This document shows, one piece after another, positions 34,391-38,907 of a stretch of 38,907 nt of DNA; the stretch's first letter is position 1; each line of letters starts with the position of its first letter. Source of the DNA: Algoriphagus zhangzhouensis. Its GTDB lineage: Bacteria > Bacteroidota > Bacteroidia > Cytophagales > Cyclobacteriaceae. A program made the translations under genes and the position numbers. The notes under the pieces were generated by a model, which was given only the letters and a program-made list of their open reading frames with translations, had not been told where the DNA came from and searched no databases. The DNA lies in contig NZ_FRXN01000009.1 in NCBI RefSeq assembly GCF_900148515.1, forward strand, positions 1 to 38,907. Reading direction: 5' to 3'.

Positions 34391-36145
34391 TTAACTTTTC
34401 AAATCAACTTTGATTGACAATTCTACCAGTTGATCATCAGCAATAGTACTTGGTGAATCAATCATCACATCCCTACCTGAATTATTTTTAGGGAAAGCGA
34501 TATAATCTCTGATGGAATCAGATCCTCCAAAAATCGCACAAAGCCTATCAAAGCCAAAGGCAATTCCTCCATGTGGTGGAGCTCCGTATTCGAATGCTTC
34601 CATTAAGAAACCAAATTGCTTTTGAGCCTCTTCGTCGGTGAAACCAAGATGCTTAAACATCAATTTTTGAGTTTCCTTATCATGGATACGGATAGATCCA
34701 CCTCCAATTTCAACACCATTGATTACCAAATCATATGCGTTTGCACGAACAGCTCCAGGATCAGACTCAAGCAAAGCAATATCTTCTTTCTTTGGAGAGG
34801 TAAATGGATGGTGCATTGCATGGAACCTGTTCGTTTCATCATCCCACTCAAACAATGGGAAGTCAACTACCCAAAGTGGTTTGAAAACAGTTCTATCACG
34901 AAGTCCTAAATCCTCACCCATTTTTAAGCGAAGTTCAGAAAGTTGCTTTCTGACAGTTTTCGTATCTCCACTCAACACAAGCATTAAATCTCCTGGCTCA
35001 GCACCGAATTTCTCTGCCCAGGCACCAAGAGCTTCCTGATCAAAGAATTTATCTACTGTAGATTTTAGACTTCCGTCAGCGTTGTATTTTACATATACCA
35101 ATCCCTTGGCTCCTATTTGAGGTCTTTTCACCCATTCTGTCAAAGCGTCCAATTGCTTCCTGGTATATTCTGCTGCGCCTTTTGCGCAAATACCCACTAC
35201 CAACTCAGCACTATCAAAAATTCCGAAACCTTTGCCTTGAGCCGCATCATTCAGCTCGACAAATTTCATATCGAAACGAACGTCAGGCTTGTCATTACCA
35301 TAATATTTCATGGCATCAGCAAAAGTCATTCTCTTCACCTCTTCCAACTCGACACCTTTCACCTCTCTAAAGAGATGCTTAGTCAACCCTTCGAATGTGC
35401 TCAAGATATCTTCCTGCTCTACAAAAGACATTTCACAGTCTATCTGAGTGAATTCAGGCTGTCTATCTGCTCTCAAGTCCTCATCTCTGAAACACTTGAC
35501 AATTTGAAAATACCTATCAAAACCAGAAACCATTAGCAATTGCTTAAAGGTTTGAGGGGACTGAGGCAAAGCATAAAATTCACCTGGATTGACTCTGCTA
35601 GGCACCACAAAATCCCTTGCTCCTTCAGGTGTAGATTTGATCAAAACAGGAGTTTCTACTTCAATGAAATCCTCAGCATCCATGTATTTTCTAGTCTCCT
35701 GCATCATACGATGTCTCAACTGAAGTTTTTCACGGACAACTCCTCTTCTCAAATCCAGGTATCTATACTTCATTCGAAGATCATCACCACCATCAGTTTC
35801 ATCTTCAATAATGAATGGAGGAACTTTCGCAGGATTCAAAACAGTAAGTTCCGCCACTTTCACTTCGATTGATCCAGTTGGGATTTTGTCATTTTTGGAG
35901 GTACGCTCGATAACTACCCCTGATGCCTGAACTACAAATTCACGGCCTAATTGAGCAGCTTTTTCCAAAAGCGCTTTATCAGTACTTCCTTCTTCAAAAA
36001 TCAACTGAGTAACCCCATATCGGTCTCTCAAATCGACCCAAATAAGTCCACCTTTATTTCTTACACGCTGAACCCAGCCAGCTAATTTGACTTCTTGATT
36101 GACGTTTTCGAGGCGTAATTCACCACAGGAATGCGATCTCAGCAT
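34391..36145 (-). CDS. aspS: Aspartyl-tRNA synthetase
   Basis: 584 residues, class II synthetase of the bacterial type. The N-terminal OB-fold that reads the anticodon is about residues 1-105 ('VKLAGWVQRVRNKGGLIWVD'). Motif 2 is in 'YFQIVKCFRDEDLRADRQPE', the bacterial insertion (GAD) domain occupies about 290-420, and motif 3 is 'GIAFGFDRLCAIFGG' near residue 530. It charges tRNA-Asp with aspartate in the cytoplasm. Whether it also charges tRNA-Asn (non-discriminating type) cannot be judged here. ATG at 36145, with a TATCTTTG -7 element 26 bases upstream. The same genome carries two tRNA-like RNAs with AspRS identity bases (9225-9937), making this enzyme their obvious candidate partner. Confidence 0.98.
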   Translation of the reverse strand: MLRSHSCGELRLENVNQEVKLAGWVQRVRNKGGLIWVDLRDRYGVTQLIFEEGSTDKALLEKAAQLGREFVVQASGVVIERTSKNDKIPTGSIEVKVAELTVLNPAKVPPFIIEDETDGGDDLRMKYRYLDLRRGVVREKLQLRHRMMQETRKYMDAEDFIEVETPVLIKSTPEGARDFVVPSRVNPGEFYALPQSPQTFKQLLMVSGFDRYFQIVKCFRDEDLRADRQPEFTQIDCEMSFVEQEDILSTFEGLTKHLFREVKGVELEEVKRMTFADAMKYYGNDKPDVRFDMKFVELNDAAQGKGFGIFDSAELVVGICAKGAAEYTRKQLDALTEWVKRPQIGAKGLVYVKYNADGSLKSTVDKFFDQEALGAWAEKFGAEPGDLMLVLSGDTKTVRKQLSELRLKMGEDLGLRDRTVFKPLWVVDFPLFEWDDETNRFHAMHHPFTSPKKEDIALLESDPGAVRANAYDLVINGVEIGGGSIRIHDKETQKLMFKHLGFTDEEAQKQFGFLMEAFEYGAPPHGGIAFGFDRLCAIFGGSDSIRDYIAFPKNNSGRDVMIDSPSTIADDQLVELSIKVDLKS

Positions 36146-36171
36146 AATCGAGTAATAATTTTTTAGAGCGT

Positions 36172-36179
36172 CAAAGATA
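36172..36179 (-). promoter_or_regulatory. -7 element of aspS
   Basis: Minus-strand TATCTTTG matches TAnnTTTG exactly; 21 bases upstream is ATG (36201-36203) where TTG is expected. The predicted start near 36165 gives a leader of about 20 nt. The rest of 36180-36437 shows nothing recognisable. Confidence 0.5.
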
Positions 36180-36437
36180 AATAAATGACGGAGAGTAAGC
36201 CATCATTCTTTTGTTTTGATTAGAATAAAAACTTGGAAAAGGGATAAGTAAATAAACTTTCTAACGTTTACATTCCATACCTAAAAATTATTTAAAAGGA
36301 TTCATATCCGAAAGTATATTATTTGGAACTGAAATTGCTTTCATTCAAAAGTTGAAAACCTTTAAAAATTTGCATTTAAGGCCTATTTTGCCTTGCTTGA
36401 AGGTTAATTAGAATCTGGTAAAACTTCACACCCATTT

Positions 36438-37745
36438 ATGACAACAAAAAGGATAGGTTTAGCTGTATTATGTGCTGTTCTAGCAATAGCTGCCTGGCTC
36501 CAGTTTTCACCCAAAGCACAACCTGTAATTGTAGAAAAAGAATTAGCCTTGGATAGTGCTGCTATTGAAAAATCAAACGAGGTATTTCTATACGGGATCA
36601 ATGTTACTGGTTTAAATATAGTCGAGGGAAAAGTAAGCAGAAACCAAACTCTAGCCACTATCCTCAGCCCTTTCAATGTACCTTATCAAATTATTGACGA
36701 GATCGCCAAAAAGTCAAAAGAGGTTTTCGATGTCAGAGGAATTGCAACCAACAAGAAATTCACTGTATTAACTCCATCTGATAGTCTACAAGCTAGATTC
36801 TTCATTTACGAGCCCAATCCTTCGGAATATGTGGTTTTTGACTTGGATAGTATGGACATCTACAAGGCCGAAAAGCCTGTGGAATATATTCAAAAAGAAG
36901 TTGGAGGTACTATTCTAAAAAACAGCAACCTTTCCACAGAAATGCTCAAGCAAGAAGTTGGATATGATGTTATTGATCAGTTTGCAGACTTATATGGATG
37001 GTCTGTGGACTTTGGCGCTTTGCAGGCTGGAGACGAATTTAAGGTAGTCTATGATGTAAAAATGATAGACGGAGAGGTAATCGGCATGGGTAATATCAAA
37101 TCCGCATATTTCCAACACAGGGGCGAAGAATTTCATGCCATTCCCTTTGAGCAAAACGGGGAAGTAAACTTTTTTGATCAAGAGGGGAATAGTTTAAAAA
37201 AGGCCTTTTTGAGAGATCCACTCAAGTATTCAAGAATTAGCTCTCGTTATAGTAAAAGAAGATTTCATCCAGTACAAAAACGATACAAAGCTCATCTGGG
37301 GACGGATTATGCTGCACCAACCGGTACTGAAATCAGAGCTGTAGGGGACGGTACAGTCACAGATGCTAAATACACTTCTGCCAATGGGAACTATGTAAAA
37401 ATCAAACATAATGGTACCTACACTACTCAATATTTGCACATGTCCAAGATTGGGAAAGGAATCAAGCCTGGAACAAGGGTAAAACAAGGTCAGGTGATAG
37501 GGTACGTGGGTAGTACTGGCTTAGCCACTGGTCCACATTTGTGTTTCAGATTTTGGAAATTTGGCAAACAAGAAGATTGGTTGAGAGAAAAACTACCTCC
37601 TTCTGAGCCCATTTTGCAAGAAAATAAAATTGCCTTTGAATCAACCAAATCAATTGTTTTACAGACTTTAGCTGCCATTCAAACTGGCCAAGAAAGTAAG
37701 CTTTTGGCAAAATCACCAGAAAAGGCATCTACATCAGGGGAATAA
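36438..37745 (+). CDS. M23-family peptidoglycan metallopeptidase (LytM-like)
   Basis: 435 residues with an N-terminal membrane anchor or signal (about 6-22) and an M23 N-terminal region ('SRNQTLATILSPFNVPYQII', about 68-87) resembling the OapA/LysM-like domain. The LytM domain is about 275-385: 'HLGTDYAAPTGT' gives zinc ligands H286 and D290, 'YLHMSKIGKG' gives H334, and 'TGPHLCFRFW' gives H367 followed by C369. In most M23 enzymes the last motif is H-x-H and the second His binds zinc; here it is Cys. Similar 'GPHVCYRFW' forms occur in Bacteroidota, so this is a lineage variant. It likely cuts peptide cross-links or activates amidases in the periplasm. ATG at 36438. It ends at a strong terminator. 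Confidence 0.9.
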   Translation: MTTKRIGLAVLCAVLAIAAWLQFSPKAQPVIVEKELALDSAAIEKSNEVFLYGINVTGLNIVEGKVSRNQTLATILSPFNVPYQIIDEIAKKSKEVFDVRGIATNKKFTVLTPSDSLQARFFIYEPNPSEYVVFDLDSMDIYKAEKPVEYIQKEVGGTILKNSNLSTEMLKQEVGYDVIDQFADLYGWSVDFGALQAGDEFKVVYDVKMIDGEVIGMGNIKSAYFQHRGEEFHAIPFEQNGEVNFFDQEGNSLKKAFLRDPLKYSRISSRYSKRRFHPVQKRYKAHLGTDYAAPTGTEIRAVGDGTVTDAKYTSANGNYVKIKHNGTYTTQYLHMSKIGKGIKPGTRVKQGQVIGYVGSTGLATGPHLCFRFWKFGKQEDWLREKLPPSEPILQENKIAFESTKSIVLQTLAAIQTGQESKLLAKSPEKASTSGE

Positions 37746-37772
37746 GCTCTATTCTTTCTTTCCATTTTATTG

Positions 37773-37816
37773 AGTGGATTAGATGGCGTAACTTGCCAGT
37801 CTAATCCACTTTTTTT
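37773..37816 (+). terminator. Intrinsic terminator or leader hairpin before rluF-like gene
   Basis: An 11-bp stem AGTGGATTAGA/TCTAATCCACT (37773-37783 with 37800-37810) with an inner TGGC/GCCA helix is followed by a T-run up to 37816. The next base is the A of the rluF-like start codon. It looks like the terminator of the M23 gene, but may also act as a leader attenuator. Confidence 0.85.
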
Positions 37817-38548
37817 ATGAGTCAGGATCAGTATATACGAATTAATAAATACTTGAGTGAGGTAGGTTTTTGTTCTCGACGAGAAGCAGATAAGCTACTG
37901 GAAAAAGGAAGAATCACCATCAATGGTAAAAAACCAGAACTTGGAACCAAAGTAGGCCCTAACGACCAAGTTGAAGTAGATGGGAAACCTGTCGGCAAGC
38001 CTATTCAAGATCATACCTACATCGCTTTCAACAAACCTGTTGGAATTGTCTCAACGACAGATACTAAGGGTGAAAAAAATAACATCATCGATTATATCAA
38101 TCATCCAAACAGGATATTTCCTATTGGAAGATTGGACAAAGACAGTGAAGGATTGATTTTTCTTACTAGTGAAGGAGATATCGTCAACAAAATCCTTAGA
38201 GCCGCAAACAATCATGAAAAAGAGTACATCGTAACTGTTGACAAACCTATTGATGATCGTTTTGTAAATAGAATGGCTTCTGGCATACCAATTCTTGGTA
38301 CCGTTACTAAAAAATGTGACGTTGAGCGTATAAGTAAAAGAAAGTTCAGAATTATTCTTTCTCAAGGGTTGAACCGGCAAATTCGTAGAATGTGCGAATA
38401 TCTAGGTTATTCAGTAATTCAATTGATTCGAGTAAGAATCATGAATGTTCATTTAGATCTCCCTACTGGAAAATGGAGAGATCTAACTCCAAAGGAGTTG
38501 AAAGAGATCAATTATCTCATTTCGGACAGTACGAAAACAGCAGATTAA
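37817..38548 (+). CDS. rluF: RluF-like rRNA pseudouridine synthase (RsuA/RluB/E/F family)
   Basis: 243 residues. An S4 domain covers about 6-60 ('RINKYLSEVGFCSRREADKL'). The catalytic motif 'GRLDKDSEG' (104-112) has D107 as the conserved aspartate, and 'GLNRQIRRMCEYLGYSV' with 'RVRIMNVHL' is the signature of RluF (23S rRNA position 2604 in E. coli; also acts on tRNA-Tyr). RluB and RsuA are alternatives. The ATG at 37817 directly follows a terminator T-run, leaving no room for a ribosome-binding site outside the hairpin; no other early start preserves the S4 domain. Confidence 0.9.
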   Translation: MSQDQYIRINKYLSEVGFCSRREADKLLEKGRITINGKKPELGTKVGPNDQVEVDGKPVGKPIQDHTYIAFNKPVGIVSTTDTKGEKNNIIDYINHPNRIFPIGRLDKDSEGLIFLTSEGDIVNKILRAANNHEKEYIVTVDKPIDDRFVNRMASGIPILGTVTKKCDVERISKRKFRIILSQGLNRQIRRMCEYLGYSVIQLIRVRIMNVHLDLPTGKWRDLTPKELKEINYLISDSTKTAD

Positions 38549-38552
38549 AATT

Positions 38553-38583
38553 AAAAAGGGAGCAATTTGATTGCTCCCTTTTT
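38553..38583. terminator. Bidirectional terminator between rluF-like and OmpA-family genes
   Basis: A perfect 13-bp stem, AAAAAGGGAGCAA/TTGCTCCCTTTTT (38553-38565 with 38571-38583), loop TTTGA. A-rich and T-rich flanks make it usable from both sides. Confidence 0.92.
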
Positions 38584-38605
38584 CCTTTAAAGAGTTAGCT
38601 GGTTA

Positions 38606-38907
38606 TTACATAGTATCTACCTTCTTCTGTCTTCCTGTGTAGGTGAAAGAAGATTTGCCTACTCTGAGCTCTGTTCTTCTGTTCAGCTGATGCATCGCAT
38701 CGGTACAGGTCAGCTCGTTGCAGTCATTGATCGGATGGGTCTTGCCGAACCACTTCTCTTCCATTCTCTCTCCAGGTACTCCTCTGTTGGTCAGGTACTC
38801 CTTCACCACATCTGCTCTTCTCTCTGACAATGTCTGGTTGTATTCCTCACTGCCTCTCTGGTCTGTGTGACCTTCGATGTACAGCATCAGGTTCGGCATC
38901 CGCTTCA
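38606..38907 (-). CDS. OmpA-family protein, C-terminal fragment (runs off right edge)
   Basis: About 100 C-terminal residues are visible; the frame stays open through base 38907, so the ATG at 38899 is internal. 'LYIEGHTDQRGSEEYNQTLS' with 'ERRADVVKEYLTNRGV' is the OmpA/MotB-type peptidoglycan-binding domain (the conserved Asp and Arg bind diaminopimelate). It anchors an outer-membrane or lipoprotein N-terminal part, not seen here, to the cell wall. Two cysteines ('NDCNELTCTD') may pair. Codon use is visibly richer in CTG, ATC, GGC and CAG than in neighbouring genes, as expected for a very highly expressed porin-like protein. Confidence 0.93.
   Translation of the reverse strand, partial: KRMPNLMLYIEGHTDQRGSEEYNQTLSERRADVVKEYLTNRGVPGERMEEKWFGKTHPINDCNELTCTDAMHQLNRRTELRVGKSSFTYTGRQKKVDTM

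Noticed and set aside
35117..35536. 139-residue plus-strand ORF antisense to aspS
   Set aside because: Shadow of a strongly conserved synthetase gene with no domain of its own.

Overview
The window reads as chromosome of a Bacteroidota bacterium, most likely of the Cytophagales (Cyclobacteriaceae / Algoriphagus-like). This is inference from gene families; no rRNA is present to place it. The pointers are two cell-surface proteins with type IX secretion (T9SS) C-terminal signals, an Oar-like TonB-dependent receptor with a carboxypeptidase-like N-terminal domain, a DUF4105 (Lnb-like) protein, M23 peptidases with the Bacteroidota 'GPHLCFRFW' variant, AT-rich intergenic DNA, almost no Shine-Dalgarno sequences, and promoter-like TAnnTTTG (-7) elements.

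Layout. 1-4788 (+): 3' part of a giant surface protein with Ig-like repeats, two glycine-rich domains and a T9SS signal. 4802-9151 (-): a 1449-residue AsmA-like envelope protein built from six repeats of about 175 residues. 9190-10023 (-): two independently promoted and terminated tRNA-like genes whose outer parts are identical and whose variable-arm tips differ completely; this is the most unusual part of the window. 10228-16412: rluD (-), a PLP-dependent desulfhydrase/deaminase-like enzyme (+), a cluster of small REP-like hairpins flanked by an imperfect direct repeat, then AlbA_2 protein and uvrB (-), and a DUF4105 protein (-). 16452-20608 (+): a T9SS cargo protein, a GntP-type permease and a RidA-family protein. 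20605-21996 (-): MltF-like lytic transglycosylase lipoprotein. 22109-27598 (-): a tripartite RND efflux operon transcribed adaptor, then pump, then TolC-like channel. 27829-29972 (-): a tandem pair of DUF481 outer-membrane proteins, downstream of a large TonB-dependent receptor (30060-33329, -). 33677-38907: YhhN protein (+), aspS (-), M23 peptidase (+), rluF-like pseudouridine synthase (+), and the C-terminal end of an OmpA-family protein (-) running off the right edge.

How the genes fit together. Most of the window is envelope biology: secretion cargo, lipoprotein maturation, peptidoglycan cutting, efflux, outer-membrane receptors and a lipid-transport-like bridge protein. A second theme is RNA and translation: two rRNA pseudouridine synthases, AspRS, and the two tRNA-like genes. 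The tRNA-like RNAs have a class II (Leu-like) D-arm, a 55-57 nt variable region, and an anticodon loop reading GUC with C38 and G73, which are aspartate identity elements. Strong intrinsic terminators separate most transcription units.
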